Assembly (NCBI RefSeq): GCF_900089835.1
Contig: NZ_OANU01000011.1
Coordinates: forward strand, 50,263 to 114,262
DNA: 64,000 nt
From: Vibrio thalassae
Lineage (GTDB): Bacteria; Pseudomonadota; Gammaproteobacteria; Enterobacterales; Vibrionaceae
Reading direction: 5' to 3'
Shown here piece by piece: positions 35,106-45,662 of this stretch. The stretch's first letter is position 1. Each line of letters opens with the position of its first letter. A program made the position numbers and the translations under genes. The notes beneath the pieces were generated by a model. It worked only from the letters and a program-made list of their open reading frames with translations. It did no database searches and was not told the DNA's origin.

Positions 35106-36725
35106 ATGAAGGCATTAATCAATTTATCACTTGGACTTTGTGGTCTCATCCTATTGACAGGCTGTGAAGAAAAAGTCGATCACTCAAAAATTAGACAAGA
35201 CGGATTCGTCTATTGCGACCAAGGTCGTCCTAGTACTTTTAACCCGCAATTAGTAGACGGTGGCATCACTGTCGAATCCATTGCGCCACAGTTATTCGAT
35301 ACGCTACTCACTTTGAATCCAGGGACGCATCAGCCAGTACCAAATTTGGCGAAATCTTGGACGGTGAACGATGAAGGCACAGAATATACTTTTACCTTGC
35401 GTGAAGGTGTTGAATTTCAAACCACAGATTGGTTTACGCCGACTCGTCCAATGAACGCGGATGACGTTGTGTTTAGCTTTTCACGTATTATTGACCCAAA
35501 CAACCCATTCCATGAGGTTGGTGGCAGCGTGTACCCATGGTTTGCGGGAATAGACTTCGCTAATCTGGTTGAGAAAATCGAAGCGGTCGACGACCACACG
35601 GTCAGATTTACGCTATCTAGACCGGATAACTCTTTCCTGTCTAATATTTCGACTGCACATGCCCCAATCTACTCTGCTGAGTACGCTGAACAATTGGTTT
35701 TTTCTGATCATAAGTTGGATATAGATACTCTCCCTGTCGGTACGGGACCATTCTATCTCGACGAATATCAGGTTGCCGACCTCGTTCGTTTGAAACGTCA
35801 CGAAAACTATTGGCGTGGTCAGGTAGACATGGAACAAGTGGTGTTTGATATTTCACATCGCGGTGCTGGCGCTTTAGCAAAGCTATTGAGAAACGAGTGT
35901 GATGTATTGAATTCACCTATTTCGAGTCAAATCCCTGTTATCTTGGATGAAGAATCAATCGTTCTTCAAGCTAAGCCGGCAATGAACGTTGCCTTTGTTG
36001 CTATCAATACGCAACATAAAGCGCTGAGTGACCCTCGAGTTCGTAAAGCGCTTAATCTCGCCATCAATCGCGACAACATTTTAGATGCGGTCTACTTCGG
36101 AACTGGCGAAAAAGCCTATAGCCTGTTACCTCCAAGCTCTTGGGCCCACCAAAAAGACCCGACTCAAATTCGCTATGACCGTAATTACGCCATGGCATTA
36201 TTAAAGGAAGCTGGATACGAAAAAGGTATCGAGCTAACCATGGCGGTGCCTCTTGAGGCAAGAGTCTACAATCCAAGTCCACGAAAAACCGCTGAATTAA
36301 TTCAAGCTAACCTTGCTGATGTCGGCATTACGCTCAACCTACTCACAGATGATCGAGTTGATCGACAGGAATTGTCTAACATCGATTCGGTTGACTTGTT
36401 ACTGACAGGCTGGGTAGGTAATACCGGCGATCCTGATAACTATCTTCGCCCCTTGTTATCGTGTACTTCCAAACGTGAAGGTTTAAACCTTTCCATGTGG
36501 TGTAACGACGACTTTGATTTTTTATTGGATTTGGCTCTTGAAGTCAGTCAGCCTAGATATCGGTTGAATTTGTATCGACAAGCTCAAAACATTTTGAATG
36601 AGGAAGTTCCTGTGTTGCCTATTGCACACGGCCAAAAATACCAAGCACATAGTGACAGTTTGACAGGGTTTAGAACCAGCCCTTTCAATGCCCAACCGTT
36701 TGATCAAGTTGTGAGGTTGAAATAG
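35106..36725 (+). CDS. sapA: SapA periplasmic peptide-binding protein
   Basis: About 539 aa lipoprotein: signal peptide MKALINLSLGLCGLILLTGC with lipobox LLTGC. Extracellular SBP family 5 (OppA-like) with the typical GTGPFYLDEYQVADLVRLKRHENYWRG region. A ribosome site is not obvious; a GTG two codons earlier is an alternative. In E. coli/Salmonella Sap takes up antimicrobial peptides and the SapBCDF core also affects K+ and putrescine. First gene of the operon. Confidence 0.9.
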   Translation: MKALINLSLGLCGLILLTGCEEKVDHSKIRQDGFVYCDQGRPSTFNPQLVDGGITVESIAPQLFDTLLTLNPGTHQPVPNLAKSWTVNDEGTEYTFTLREGVEFQTTDWFTPTRPMNADDVVFSFSRIIDPNNPFHEVGGSVYPWFAGIDFANLVEKIEAVDDHTVRFTLSRPDNSFLSNISTAHAPIYSAEYAEQLVFSDHKLDIDTLPVGTGPFYLDEYQVADLVRLKRHENYWRGQVDMEQVVFDISHRGAGALAKLLRNECDVLNSPISSQIPVILDEESIVLQAKPAMNVAFVAINTQHKALSDPRVRKALNLAINRDNILDAVYFGTGEKAYSLLPPSSWAHQKDPTQIRYDRNYAMALLKEAGYEKGIELTMAVPLEARVYNPSPRKTAELIQANLADVGITLNLLTDDRVDRQELSNIDSVDLLLTGWVGNTGDPDNYLRPLLSCTSKREGLNLSMWCNDDFDFLLDLALEVSQPRYRLNLYRQAQNILNEEVPVLPIAHGQKYQAHSDSLTGFRTSPFNAQPFDQVVRLK

Positions 36726-37688
36726 ATGTTTTGGTACTCTATCCGCAAACTTAATCTATTCGTTATCACCCTGTTGATCCTAACCTTTGTCGGCTACAGT
36801 TTAGTTCGACTTGACCCTGAATCCTATTGGGCTGCCCAAACATTTGTTCCTGGGTGGTTTGATTATGTCACGCAGCTGTCTCAACTTGATTTTGGCGTGA
36901 CCAAAGCTGGGGTTCCAATTACTAAGGAACTTTCAGCGGTTCTGCCTGCGACACTAGAACTTTGTTTTGCGGCCTTCATTATCTCTTTATTCGTTGGTAT
37001 TCCAGCTGGCACTATCGCCGGCATGAGACAAGGAAAATGGCTGGATAACATCATCTCATTTACGTCGATGGTGGGTTACGCCGCACCGCTATTCTGGATT
37101 GCGCTATTGATGATTATGTATTTTTCATTGAATTATCAATGGTTCCCAGTCGCTGGTCGTTATGATTTACTTTACCAAATCGATCATGTCACCGGTTTTG
37201 CGTTAATCGATGCCCTGCTCTCAGACGCGTCTTATCGAAATGAGGCGTTACAAAGTGTTATTGAGCATATGATTTTGCCATGCTTAGTGTTGGCCTTGTC
37301 GCCAACAATGCAAGTCATCCGTATGATGCGTACCTCAGTAGCCGAGGTGATGGGACAAAACTATATCCGTGCGGCTCGAATTAAAGGTCTATCCAATTAT
37401 GAAATCGTTATTGAGCATGTGCTGCGCAATGCCATACCGCCAATTATTCCAAAACTTGGCGTACAGCTTTCTAGTATGATCACCCTCGCTATTATGACAG
37501 AGTCGATTTTTAACTGGCCTGGTATAGGCCGTTGGCTTCTAGATGCGCTATCTAATCAAGATTACGCGTCTATTCAGGCAGGCGTATTGGTTGTTGCTTC
37601 TATTGTTCTGGCAGCCAGTATTTTATCGGATTTGTTAGGGGCGATGGTCAATCCATTAGTAAGGAAGGAATGGTATGCTGTCAGATAA
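36726..37688 (+). CDS. sapB: Sap/Dpp-type ABC permease 1
   Basis: About 320 aa with about six hydrophobic spans. It has the N-terminal Dpp/OppB-type start and the EAA-type loop VLRNAIPPIIPKLG for ATPase contact. It starts directly after the sapA stop (TAG-ATG) and overlaps sapC by 14 nt, so translation is coupled. Confidence 0.93.
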   Translation: MFWYSIRKLNLFVITLLILTFVGYSLVRLDPESYWAAQTFVPGWFDYVTQLSQLDFGVTKAGVPITKELSAVLPATLELCFAAFIISLFVGIPAGTIAGMRQGKWLDNIISFTSMVGYAAPLFWIALLMIMYFSLNYQWFPVAGRYDLLYQIDHVTGFALIDALLSDASYRNEALQSVIEHMILPCLVLALSPTMQVIRMMRTSVAEVMGQNYIRAARIKGLSNYEIVIEHVLRNAIPPIIPKLGVQLSSMITLAIMTESIFNWPGIGRWLLDALSNQDYASIQAGVLVVASIVLAASILSDLLGAMVNPLVRKEWYAVR

Positions 37689-38562
37689 CGTTTACCAAGA
37701 GGAGCGCATTCCTACTCAGTTGGAGCGTTTTTGGCGCAGTTACCGTTCCAACAGCCTATCGATGTTTGGTCTTTGGTGCTTGATCTTTATTGTGATTATT
37801 ACCTTAGCATCACCATTTATTACGCCTTACGACCCGATGGCGCAAAGTTCATACTTACTGATCCCGCCATCTTGGGATCCGCTAGGCACGGTGGATTTCT
37901 TCTTTGGCACCGATGACTTGGGGCGCGATATTTTATCGCGAATCATCGATGGTTCTCGCCTGTCATTTGGAGCGGCCATTATTATTACAGCGATTGCGAC
38001 AAGTGTCGGGTGTTTGATTGGTATTCTCGCGGGCATGACGCGCGGTTTGCTGTCTAGTATACTCAATCACTTACTTGATACGGTTATGTCAATTCCGTCA
38101 CTGTTATTGGCGATCATTTTTGTGGCCTTTCTTGGCCCTGGAGAATTCAACATTCTCCTTGCGATATGTCTTGCCCTGATCCCAAGATTCATTCGCTCCA
38201 TCTATGTTGCGGTGCACACAGAAGTTGAAAAAGACTACATTATGGCTGCCCGTTTAGATGGCGCAAACGACTTCTATCTGCTCTGGAACTCTATACTCCC
38301 AAATATTCTCACCGTCATTGCCGCCGAAGTGACGTTTGCGCTCTCCATCGCCATTTTAGATATTACTGCTCTTGGCTTCCTAGGTTTAGGTGCACAAGCT
38401 CCGAGTAGTGAGTGGGGAGCCGTGTTAGGGGATGCCGCTGAATTACTCTATCTGGCTCCATGGACTGTTATCCTGCCAGGTTTGGCGATTTTGTTTACAG
38501 TTGTTGTTGTCAATATTGTTGGTGAAGGTGTGCGCAGCGCACTGAACGCGGGGATCGAATAA
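37675..38562 (+). CDS. sapC: Sap/Dpp-type ABC permease 2
   Basis: About 295 aa, six-span DppC-like permease. An N-terminal cytoplasmic segment, [14 protein letters not shown] and an EAA loop around [15 protein letters not shown]. It forms the membrane channel with SapB. Its last base overlaps the sapD start (TAATG). Confidence 0.93.
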   Translation: MLSDNVYQEERIPTQLERFWRSYRSNSLSMFGLWCLIFIVIITLASPFITPYDPMAQSSYLLIPPSWDPLGTVDFFFGTDDLGRDILSRIIDGSRLSFGAAIIITAIATSVGCLIGILAGMTRGLLSSILNHLLDTVMSIPSLLLAIIFVAFLGPGEFNILLAICLALIPRFIRSIYVAVHTEVEKDYIMAARLDGANDFYLLWNSILPNILTVIAAEVTFALSIAILDITALGFLGLGAQAPSSEWGAVLGDAAELLYLAPWTVILPGLAILFTVVVVNIVGEGVRSALNAGIE

Positions 38563-39557
38563 TGCCAGTTTTAGATATTCGACACTTAACCATCGAAATC
38601 GAGACACCACAAGGTCTCGTCAAAGCGGTGGATCGCATGAGCTTTACCATCAATGAAGGTGAAATTCGCGGTTTGGTAGGCGAATCAGGTTCGGGAAAAA
38701 GTCTGGTCGCTAAAGCCATTGTTGGCGTTTGTAAGGACAATTGGCGTGTCACTGCCGATAGGATGCGCTTGGGTAACATCGACCTGCTGCAACTCACTCC
38801 TCGTGAGCGCCGACGCGTGATTGCCCGCGATGTGGCAATGATTTTCCAAGAGCCATCAACGTGTCTCGACCCATCTGATGAAGTAGGTAAACAGCTGATC
38901 GAATCGATCCCTTCTCGTTCCTTTGAAGGAAAATGGTGGGAACGATTTAAGTGGCGCAAAAAACAAGCTATCGCCCTACTTCATAAAGTCGGCATTAAAG
39001 ACCATACCCGTATCATGAACAGCTATCCGTATGAGCTAACTGATGGCGAGTGTCAGAAAATCATGATTGCGATGGCTATTGCCACCAAGCCAAAATTGCT
39101 GATTGCCGATGAACCAACCAACGACTTGGATCCCATCACTCAATCACAAATCTTGCGTTTGTTGAGTCGTATGAATCAGTTAAATAACACCACCATTATT
39201 CTGATTGGTCACGACTTAACAACCATTACTCAGTGGGCGACTCGAATTACAGTAATGTACTGTGGTCAATCGGTTGAATCAGCGGATACCGCTAAGCTAC
39301 TTGCGAAACCCAAGCATCCCTATACAGTGGCGCTGCTCAAGGCAATGCCTGATTTTGGCGATTGGATTCCGCACAAAGAGAAACTGCAGTCTTTACCAGG
39401 CTCTATCCCACCATTACAGCACTTGCCGATTGGCTGTCGCCTTGGGCCTCGTTGCCCTTATGCGCAAAGGCAATGTGTGGAAATACCGAGCGCCAAACGC
39501 GTTAAGAATCATAAATACAGTTGTCACTTCCCTCTTAATACGGAGAAGAAAGCATGA
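38562..39557 (+). CDS. sapD: Sap ABC transporter ATPase SapD
   Basis: About 331 aa ABC ATPase. Walker A GESGSGKS, a degenerate signature (ELTDGECQK instead of LSGGQ), Walker [12 protein letters not shown]-loop LIGHDL. The C-terminus has the oligopeptide-transporter Cys motif ([15 protein letters not shown]), which can carry an Fe-S cluster. A start is at the ATG overlapping the sapC stop. Degenerate signatures are also seen in SapD elsewhere. Confidence 0.93.
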   Translation: MPVLDIRHLTIEIETPQGLVKAVDRMSFTINEGEIRGLVGESGSGKSLVAKAIVGVCKDNWRVTADRMRLGNIDLLQLTPRERRRVIARDVAMIFQEPSTCLDPSDEVGKQLIESIPSRSFEGKWWERFKWRKKQAIALLHKVGIKDHTRIMNSYPYELTDGECQKIMIAMAIATKPKLLIADEPTNDLDPITQSQILRLLSRMNQLNNTTIILIGHDLTTITQWATRITVMYCGQSVESADTAKLLAKPKHPYTVALLKAMPDFGDWIPHKEKLQSLPGSIPPLQHLPIGCRLGPRCPYAQRQCVEIPSAKRVKNHKYSCHFPLNTEKKA

Positions 39558-40339
39558 GTGCGTTGTTGGAAGTCTCCGGATTAACAAAGGACTTTGTAAC
39601 TCGGTCCAAGCTATTCAAAAAGAAAGTTCAGCATGCCGTTAAGCCGGTAAGTTTTGACCTAGAAGCAGGGCAAACTATTGGTTTTATTGGCAAAAATGGT
39701 TCAGGAAAATCGACATTGGCACGCATGCTTGCAGGTGTCGTCGAGCCAACTGCTGGAGAAATTCGTGTTAACGGCGATTTGCTGGAACACAAAGATTATT
39801 CCACTCGCTGCAAACTAATTCGAATGATATTCCAAGATCCGAATACCTCTTTGAATCCACGAATTCAGATCGGTCGTATTTTGGAAGGCCCGTTAAAGCG
39901 AAATACGAATATGTCGCCAGAGGCGCGTATGCGACGGGTAAAAGATACCTTAGTACGGGTTGGTTTACTCCCTGAGCATGCTTACTTTTATCCGCAGATG
40001 TTGGCAACAGGTCAGAAGCAGCGTGTTTGCCTCGCTCGTGCTTTGATCCTTCAACCATCCATTATCGTTGCTGACGAAGCATTAAATGGTCTCGATATGG
40101 CGATGCGCTCACAGATCATTAACCTATTCTTAGAGCTTCAAGAAGAAATGGGGGTTGCATTTGTCTACGTATCACAACACCTGGGTATTATTAAACACAT
40201 CACTGATAAGGTTATGGTGATGCACGAAGGTGATGTGGTGGAATACGGCAACACCAATGATATTATGACCAACCCACAGCATATCGTGACGCAGCGTATG
40301 GTAGAGAGCCATTTTCGTAAAACACCGATGCATCGATAG
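39554..40339 (+). CDS. sapF: Sap ABC transporter ATPase SapF
   Basis: About 261 aa. Walker [10 protein letters not shown], signature MLATGQKQR (also off the LSGGQ consensus), Walker [10 protein letters not shown] and a Q-loop FQDP. It overlaps sapD by 4 nt and pairs with it as the nucleotide-binding dimer. Last gene of the operon. The absence of Glu in Walker B is not indicated: E of ADEA follows the Asp. Confidence 0.93.
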   Translation: MSALLEVSGLTKDFVTRSKLFKKKVQHAVKPVSFDLEAGQTIGFIGKNGSGKSTLARMLAGVVEPTAGEIRVNGDLLEHKDYSTRCKLIRMIFQDPNTSLNPRIQIGRILEGPLKRNTNMSPEARMRRVKDTLVRVGLLPEHAYFYPQMLATGQKQRVCLARALILQPSIIVADEALNGLDMAMRSQIINLFLELQEEMGVAFVYVSQHLGIIKHITDKVMVMHEGDVVEYGNTNDIMTNPQHIVTQRMVESHFRKTPMHR

Positions 40340-40380
40340 GCGCTTTGCTAAGGGGCAATAGCGCTCGATGTGCAGACGAA

Positions 40381-40409
40381 AAAAAGCCAGCTATTCAAGC
40401 TGGCTTTTT
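40381..40409. terminator. Bidirectional terminator between sapF and rluB
   Basis: Stem GCCAGCT-ATTCA-AGCTGGC with A5 on the left and T5 on the right. Confidence 0.9.
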
Positions 40410-40423
40410 AGCAATTGAAACGC

Positions 40424-41356
40424 TTAGCGTCGAGTCTTAGAGCGAGCGCTTTGCTCACCAGCCGACTTTTTGTTGCGACGCTGCTGGTTACTGCGACCTT
40501 TCGGTGCATTCGCACGCTCTTCATGACGGCGCACTGCACGACGAATCTTCTGACTACGTGAACGTTCACGCTGACGAGAGGTATTCTGACTAAGATCAAG
40601 CATCGTTTCTTTCTCTGGACGAAGCTCAACAAGCTCACGAAGGTAGTTCACCTCTTTAAGCGTTAATTCCATCCAACCACCACGAGGTAGTTTCTTGTCC
40701 AGATAGATGTCACCATATCGAACACGTTTCAGGCGGCTAACCGTTGTTTCTTGAGATTCCCAAAGACGGCGAACCTCACGGTTACGACCTTCGTTGATGA
40801 CGACGTAGAAAGTATGGTTCATACCTTCGCCACCAGCGTAAACTACGTCTTCGAAGCGAGCCATACCGTCTTCAAGTTCAACACCATTTACCACGTTGCG
40901 AACTTTCTGTTCGTTGATCTCGCCAAACACACGGACCAAGTACTCACGTTCAACTTGACGGCTTGGGTGCATCAGACGGTTTGCTAGTTCACCATCTGTT
41001 GTGAAAAGAAGTAGACCTGATGTGTTAGCATCAAGGCGACCAACAGAGATCCAGCGTGAGCCGCGGATCTTAGGTAGGCGGTCGAATACCGTGCGACGTC
41101 CTTCAGGATCGTGGCGAGTACATAACTCACCTTCTGGCTTATAATAGGCCAACACTCGACAAACCACTTCTTCTTGGGCTTTGGCTGAAACGGTATGACC
41201 ATCAATACGGATAACCGCACTTTCGTCTTCTAGACGTTCACCTAGTCTTGCTACCTGACCATTAACACTCACGCGCCCAGATTTAATTAGGGCTTCAAGT
41301 TCACGGCGTGAACCATGGCCTGCGCGAGCAAGCACCTTTTGTAATTTTTCGCTCAT
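40424..41356 (-). CDS. rluB: 23S rRNA pseudouridine synthase B (U2605)
   Basis: About 310 aa. An N-terminal S4 domain ([31 protein letters not shown]), then the RsuA-type catalytic domain with [17 protein letters not shown] (catalytic Asp). The C-terminal tail is long and very basic ([19 protein letters not shown]), probably for rRNA binding. It acts on pre-23S rRNA. The tail length distinguishes it from RluE/F. Confidence 0.93.
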   Translation of the reverse strand: MSEKLQKVLARAGHGSRRELEALIKSGRVSVNGQVARLGERLEDESAVIRIDGHTVSAKAQEEVVCRVLAYYKPEGELCTRHDPEGRRTVFDRLPKIRGSRWISVGRLDANTSGLLLFTTDGELANRLMHPSRQVEREYLVRVFGEINEQKVRNVVNGVELEDGMARFEDVVYAGGEGMNHTFYVVINEGRNREVRRLWESQETTVSRLKRVRYGDIYLDKKLPRGGWMELTLKEVNYLRELVELRPEKETMLDLSQNTSRQRERSRSQKIRRAVRRHEERANAPKGRSNQQRRNKKSAGEQSARSKTRR

Positions 41357-41495
41357 TTACCTACCTATAATGTCGTCTTCACAGACGTCGAAACCAGATA
41401 ATGCGACCTTAAAAATCGCGGTCGCACATTATCGCAAAGAATTCTGTTAGACGCACCAAGTTTCTTACCTTAATTGGTAAGAAAACATTGACCTA

Positions 41496-42116
41496 TTATT
41501 GGAATGGCGTTGGGTCGCCAGCCCCAGTTCTCAGGACCTTCGCTTCATCATCGCTAAAGTCGATAACCGTGGTAGGCTGCTCACCTAAGTAACCACCGTT
41601 CAATATGCAGTCGACCGCATGTTCTAATTTGTCACGGATCTCTTCTGGATCAGATTCAGTCACCTCATTACCCGGCAGAATAAGAGACGTTGACATTAAT
41701 GGTTCACCTAACGCTTCCAACAAATCTAGAGCAATTTGATTATCCGGTACACGAATACCAATCGTTTTACGCTTTGGATTCATCAAGCGACGAGGCACTT
41801 CCTTAGTTCCTTTAAAAATAAAGGTGTAAGGGCCAGGAGTATTGTTTTTTAGTAAACGAAACGCCGTGTTATCGACTCGAGCGTAGAGAGACAGCTCTGA
41901 CAAGTCGCGACATAGTAAGGTGAAGTTATGTTTATCGTCCAAGCGGCGAATTTGACAGATACGTTCTAGCGCCTGTTTGTTCTCAAGTTGACACCCTAGA
42001 GCATAACCGGAATCCGTTGGATAAATCATCACGCCGCCATTTCGGACAATCGCCACGGCCTGATTGATCAAACGCGTTTGTGGATTTTCTGGGTGTACAT
42101 AAAAAAATTGACTCAT
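41496..42116 (-). CDS. yciO: YciO-type (Sua5/YrdC family) protein
   Basis: About 206 aa Sua5/YrdC-fold protein: MIYPTDSGYALGCQL and KRKTIGIRVPDNQ are the KxR/SxxN-type ATP and bicarbonate-threonine sites in degenerate form. YrdC/TsaC makes threonylcarbamoyl-AMP for tRNA t6A; YciO is the paralogue with weaker or unclear activity. It neighbours rnm and rluB in the E. coli order. Confidence 0.9.
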   Translation of the reverse strand: MSQFFYVHPENPQTRLINQAVAIVRNGGVMIYPTDSGYALGCQLENKQALERICQIRRLDDKHNFTLLCRDLSELSLYARVDNTAFRLLKNNTPGPYTFIFKGTKEVPRRLMNPKRKTIGIRVPDNQIALDLLEALGEPLMSTSLILPGNEVTESDPEEIRDKLEHAVDCILNGGYLGEQPTTVIDFSDDEAKVLRTGAGDPTPFQ

Positions 42117-42194
42117 TGTTATTCCTTCAAGCTTTTAAGATGCTCTCGTTACAACCTTCCTTGTTGTTCGACTTCAAGAGCGATCTCTTAACTA

Positions 42195-43082
42195 CTACTG
42201 TGCAGCTTTCCCACTATCTAGTGTAGCGCTGTCGATAGAGGTTGCCGTCTTTAATGATAATTGGTCCCACACTGGTTCGACGCCAGATGGAAGCCATAAA
42301 TTCCTACCTAACTCCATCCAAGGTGACGGATAATGGAAATCCGACCCTTGTGAAGCTAATAGATTGTATTGTATCGCATAATCAGCAAGGTTGCGTCTTT
42401 CTTGAAGACTTTGTTGCGGCTGCGCTACTTCCATAGCGTCTCCTTTCGCTTCACAAAATGCTGTGAGCAATCGTTTCAGCCACTTTGCCGTCAATTGGTA
42501 GCGACCTGGATGAGCAAGGACTGCCACGCCTCCTGCACTATGAATAGCAGCGACCGCCTCTTTCATCGTGCACCAATTGGGCGGCACATAACCGGTATTA
42601 TTACGCGTCATATATTTTTTAAACACTTGCTGCATGGTTTTAGCATAACCATTATCCACTAACCATTTAGCAAAATGCGCACGAGTGATTGGCGCGTCTC
42701 CAGCAATCAGCTTCACTTCGTCTAGCACGCCTTCACGCGTCGCTTTTTCTAATCGGTGAGCTATCAATTCTGAACGCTCGATACGTCTTGCTTGCTGTGC
42801 TTCAATAAGCGCTAACAACTCAGGTGAATCAAGCGACACACCTAAGCCAACAATATGGATGTCTTTGTTCTGCCAAGCCGTTGATATTTCGATGCCATTG
42901 ACTAACTCTATCGGCAAGGATTGTTGTTCAATAAGCTCAAGAGCTTCAGGAATCGCATCCAAAGTATCATGGTCCGTAATGGCGAGAACCTTGACATCAA
43001 AACCAATCGCTCGGTCTAAAAGTTCGGCAACCGATAGTCGGCCATCTGAGGCTATGGTATGGCTATGTAAATCTATCTTCAT
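42195..43082 (-). CDS. rnm: PHP-domain 5'-3' exoribonuclease (YciV/Rnm)
   Basis: About 295 aa PHP phosphoesterase: metal sites in [28 protein letters not shown] and [11 protein letters not shown]. coli Rnm (YciV, RNase AM) trims 5' ends of rRNAs and degrades short RNAs. It is divergent from trpE, as in E. coli, and overlaps the region left of the trp promoter. Confidence 0.9.
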   Translation of the reverse strand: MKIDLHSHTIASDGRLSVAELLDRAIGFDVKVLAITDHDTLDAIPEALELIEQQSLPIELVNGIEISTAWQNKDIHIVGLGVSLDSPELLALIEAQQARRIERSELIAHRLEKATREGVLDEVKLIAGDAPITRAHFAKWLVDNGYAKTMQQVFKKYMTRNNTGYVPPNWCTMKEAVAAIHSAGGVAVLAHPGRYQLTAKWLKRLLTAFCEAKGDAMEVAQPQQSLQERRNLADYAIQYNLLASQGSDFHYPSPWMELGRNLWLPSGVEPVWDQLSLKTATSIDSATLDSGKAAQ

Positions 43083-43098
43083 TTTTTCACAATTTCGG

Positions 43099-43133
43099 TT
43101 GACTTTCGAACCACGAACTAGTTAACTAGTACG
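43099..43133 (+). promoter_or_regulatory. trp promoter and TrpR operator
   Basis: TTGACT (-35, 43099-43104), a 17-bp spacer and TTAACT (-10, 43122-43127). The operator CGAACTAGTTAACTAGTACG (43114-43133) overlaps the -10 and is identical to the E. coli trp operator as I recall it. Tryptophan-bound TrpR would block RNA polymerase directly. Confidence 0.95.
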
Positions 43134-43160
43134 CAGATACATTATTTGAGTTAAGCACGT

Positions 43161-43271
43161 ATGTTACTAGATATTCATACAATCAAAAAACCTTTAAACC
43201 GTATGGTTAATTCTCTACAAGGTTGGTGGCGCACTTGGACACAATCCGAGTGGGCTTTTTTGCGTGCATAA
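43161..43271 (+). CDS. trpL: trp leader peptide
   Basis: A 36-aa ORF with four Trp codons in 10 residues: GWWRTWTQSEWAFLRA, two of them adjacent. An internal ATG at 43203 would give a 22-aa version; no strong ribosome site decides between them. The Trp codons sit in strand 1 of the attenuator, so ribosome stalling in low charged tRNA-Trp controls read-through. Confidence 0.9.
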   Translation: MLLDIHTIKKPLNRMVNSLQGWWRTWTQSEWAFLRA

Positions 43272-43326
43272 TCATAACCTAATTTGATTAAAGCCCACTC
43301 AAACGAGTGGGCTTTTTTGTTTTTCG
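43229..43326 (+). promoter_or_regulatory. trp attenuator
   Basis: Strand 1 GCGCACTTGG (43229-43238) pairs with strand 2 CCGAGTGGGC (43246-43255). Strand 3 AAGCCCACTC (43291-43300) can pair either with strand 2 (antiterminator) or with strand 4 GAGTGGGCTT (43305-43314), followed by TTTTGTTTTT (terminator). Strand 2 and strand 4 share the exact block GAGTGGGCTTTTTTG, so the two alternative helices are nearly isoenergetic. Confidence 0.93.
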
Positions 43327-43446
43327 ATTTAACTGATTAATTAAGCAACAAATTGAACCTATTCAACGTTGGGCAAACGTTTTAATTATGCGAGTATGTA
43401 TCAAGATTGTTGCAAAAACAGATTCAAAAAGTATAGAGGAGGTTTT

Positions 43447-45012
43447 GTGAACAAAGCCATCACCATTAAAAAGCAAGGTTGTTTAGAGGTACTTTCTCTT
43501 CAAGTGCCTTATACCCAAGACCCCACTCGTCTATTTCATACCTTGTGTGAAAACAAAACAGATAGCCTATTGCTTGAGTCTGCTGAGATTGATTCGAAAC
43601 AAGATCTCCAAAGTTTGCTCATCGTTGACTCTTCAGTCAGAATCGTTTGTCAGGGACATCATGTCCGTTACGAAGCATTAACCACCAATGGCGTCAATTT
43701 ACTCAACATTATCGCGCAAAACATTTCTAGTGATCTCGAGTTTACCCTTACTGAGCAAGAGTTGAATATTCAGTTTGCCAATCCAGACGATACATTAGAT
43801 GAAGATTCAAGACTTCGTGAAGCCTCCACTTTTGATGCCCTACGTCTGGTGCAACACAGTTTTGACCTGACTGGGCAAGATAAAAATGCCTTGTTTATGG
43901 GCGGCCTGTTCGCTTATGACATCGTGGCAAATTTCGAGCCATTAGGCAGTGCTACTCAATCAAATCAGTGCCCAGACTTCGTCTTTTATGTCGCCGAAAG
44001 TTTACTGGTTGTTGACCACCAAAAAGAATCATGTGACTTGCATACCACCTTGTTTAATCATGACGAAAAGGAGTTAGCTCGTATTCGTGGGCGCATTCTA
44101 GAAATCAGTCAGCAATGCCATGAACTTCAACTGGTGCCTCAGGCGAAAAAAGTCGAAGGTATCGAAGAGACCGTGAGTATTTCTGATGAGGATTTCTGTC
44201 AGATAGTCAGAGATTTAAAAGAGTACGTCGTTCGTGGCGACATTTTCCAAGTTGTTCCATCGCGCCGTTTCACACTTCCATGCCCTTCTCCTCTCGCTGC
44301 ATACAAAGAGCTCAAGCAAAGCAACCCTAGTCCTTACATGTTCTACATGCAAGACGAATTATTCACCCTATTTGGAGCATCACCAGAAAGCGCTCTCAAA
44401 TACGGCTCTGAGTCAAACCAGATTGAGATCTACCCAATTGCTGGCACGCGACGTCGCGGGAAGAATGCGGATGGCACGATAAACAAAGACCTTGATAGCC
44501 GCATCGAACTAGAACTGCGTAGCGACATGAAAGAAAACGCTGAACACATGATGTTGGTCGACTTAGCTCGTAACGATGTCGCGCGTATCTCAGAACCAGG
44601 TAGCAGACATGTGGCTGACTTGCTGCAAACCGACCGTTACAGTCACGTCATGCATTTAGTATCGCGTGTTGTGGGTCAACTTCGAGGTGACCTTGATGCA
44701 CTTCACGGCTACCAAGCATGTATGAATATGGGGACACTCACTGGCGCTCCGAAGATCCGCGCAATGCAACTTATCCGTCAATTTGAAGGACAAACGCGTG
44801 GTAGTTATGGTGGAGCCGTTGGTTATATGAATGGTGTCGGTGATCTAGATACCTGTATCGTCATCCGCTCTGCCTATGTCGAAAATGGTATCGCTCAAGT
44901 TCAAGCTGGTGCCGGTGTGGTGTTTGATTCCGATCCGCAATCCGAGGCAGATGAAACACGAGGTAAGGCACAAGCCGTTATATCTGCAATTAAAACGGCA
45001 CACAAGGGGTGA
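43447..45012 (+). CDS. trpE: Anthranilate synthase component I
   Basis: About 521 aa from a GTG at 43447 (VNKAITIK), with AGAGGAGG 4 nt upstream; the frame extends to 43369 without a better site. First committed step of tryptophan synthesis (chorismate to anthranilate). The allosteric tryptophan-site motif LLLES is at residues 41-45, so feedback inhibition is expected. Catalytic regions GDIFQVVPSRRF, PIAGTRRRG and GTLTGAPKIRAMQ are intact. It is translationally linked to trpG (stop/start within 10 nt). Confidence 0.95.
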   Translation: MNKAITIKKQGCLEVLSLQVPYTQDPTRLFHTLCENKTDSLLLESAEIDSKQDLQSLLIVDSSVRIVCQGHHVRYEALTTNGVNLLNIIAQNISSDLEFTLTEQELNIQFANPDDTLDEDSRLREASTFDALRLVQHSFDLTGQDKNALFMGGLFAYDIVANFEPLGSATQSNQCPDFVFYVAESLLVVDHQKESCDLHTTLFNHDEKELARIRGRILEISQQCHELQLVPQAKKVEGIEETVSISDEDFCQIVRDLKEYVVRGDIFQVVPSRRFTLPCPSPLAAYKELKQSNPSPYMFYMQDELFTLFGASPESALKYGSESNQIEIYPIAGTRRRGKNADGTINKDLDSRIELELRSDMKENAEHMMLVDLARNDVARISEPGSRHVADLLQTDRYSHVMHLVSRVVGQLRGDLDALHGYQACMNMGTLTGAPKIRAMQLIRQFEGQTRGSYGGAVGYMNGVGDLDTCIVIRSAYVENGIAQVQAGAGVVFDSDPQSEADETRGKAQAVISAIKTAHKG

Positions 45013-45017
45013 TCACC

Positions 45018-45623
45018 ATGTCTACTACTCTTTCTAGCAAAGCTAACATTGTATTTGTCGACAACTTTGACTCATTTACCTACAACCTTGTCGACCAATT
45101 TCGTAGCTTAGGCCACAAGGTAACGATCTATCGTAATCATATTGCTGCTGACGTCATAGCCAACGCGGTGCTTGAATTGGACAATCCGGTGGTTGTGCTT
45201 TCACCTGGCCCCGGTGCGCCAGCAGATGCGGGCTGTATGCCCGAACTCATCAAAGCACTGCGTGGAAAAGTCCCCATGATCGGTATTTGTCTAGGTCACC
45301 AAGCGATTGTAGAAGCTTACGGTGGTGTGGTGGCAGGCGCCGGAGAAATCATTCATGGCAAAGTGTCCATGATGGCTCACGACAATCACAGTATTTATCA
45401 GGGACTACCGTCACCTATGGCTATCGCGCGCTATCACTCTCTGGTCGCAACGACGGTGCCTGATAACCTAGATATCACGGCACAAGTCGATGGTTTAGTG
45501 ATGTCAGTCGCGCATGAGCAAGACCGCGTATGTGGTTTTCAATTTCATCCTGAGTCGATCATGACGACGTATGGCGCGACCTTGCTAAGCAACGCTATTG
45601 CATGGGCGACGAAACAACTTTAA
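45018..45623 (+). CDS. trpG: Anthranilate synthase component II (glutamine amidotransferase)
   Basis: About 201 aa from ATG 45018 (AAGGGG 8 nt upstream; a GTG at 45009 overlapping the trpE stop is an alternative). Class I GATase: oxyanion/strand VVLSPGPGAP, nucleophile Cys in GICLGHQAI, His/Glu in GFQFHPESI. It is separate from trpD here, unlike the E. coli TrpGD fusion. Confidence 0.96.
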   Translation: MSTTLSSKANIVFVDNFDSFTYNLVDQFRSLGHKVTIYRNHIAADVIANAVLELDNPVVVLSPGPGAPADAGCMPELIKALRGKVPMIGICLGHQAIVEAYGGVVAGAGEIIHGKVSMMAHDNHSIYQGLPSPMAIARYHSLVATTVPDNLDITAQVDGLVMSVAHEQDRVCGFQFHPESIMTTYGATLLSNAIAWATKQL

Positions 45624-45662
45624 TCCTGCAAACAACTGGAACAAATTTAAGGAATCGTAATT

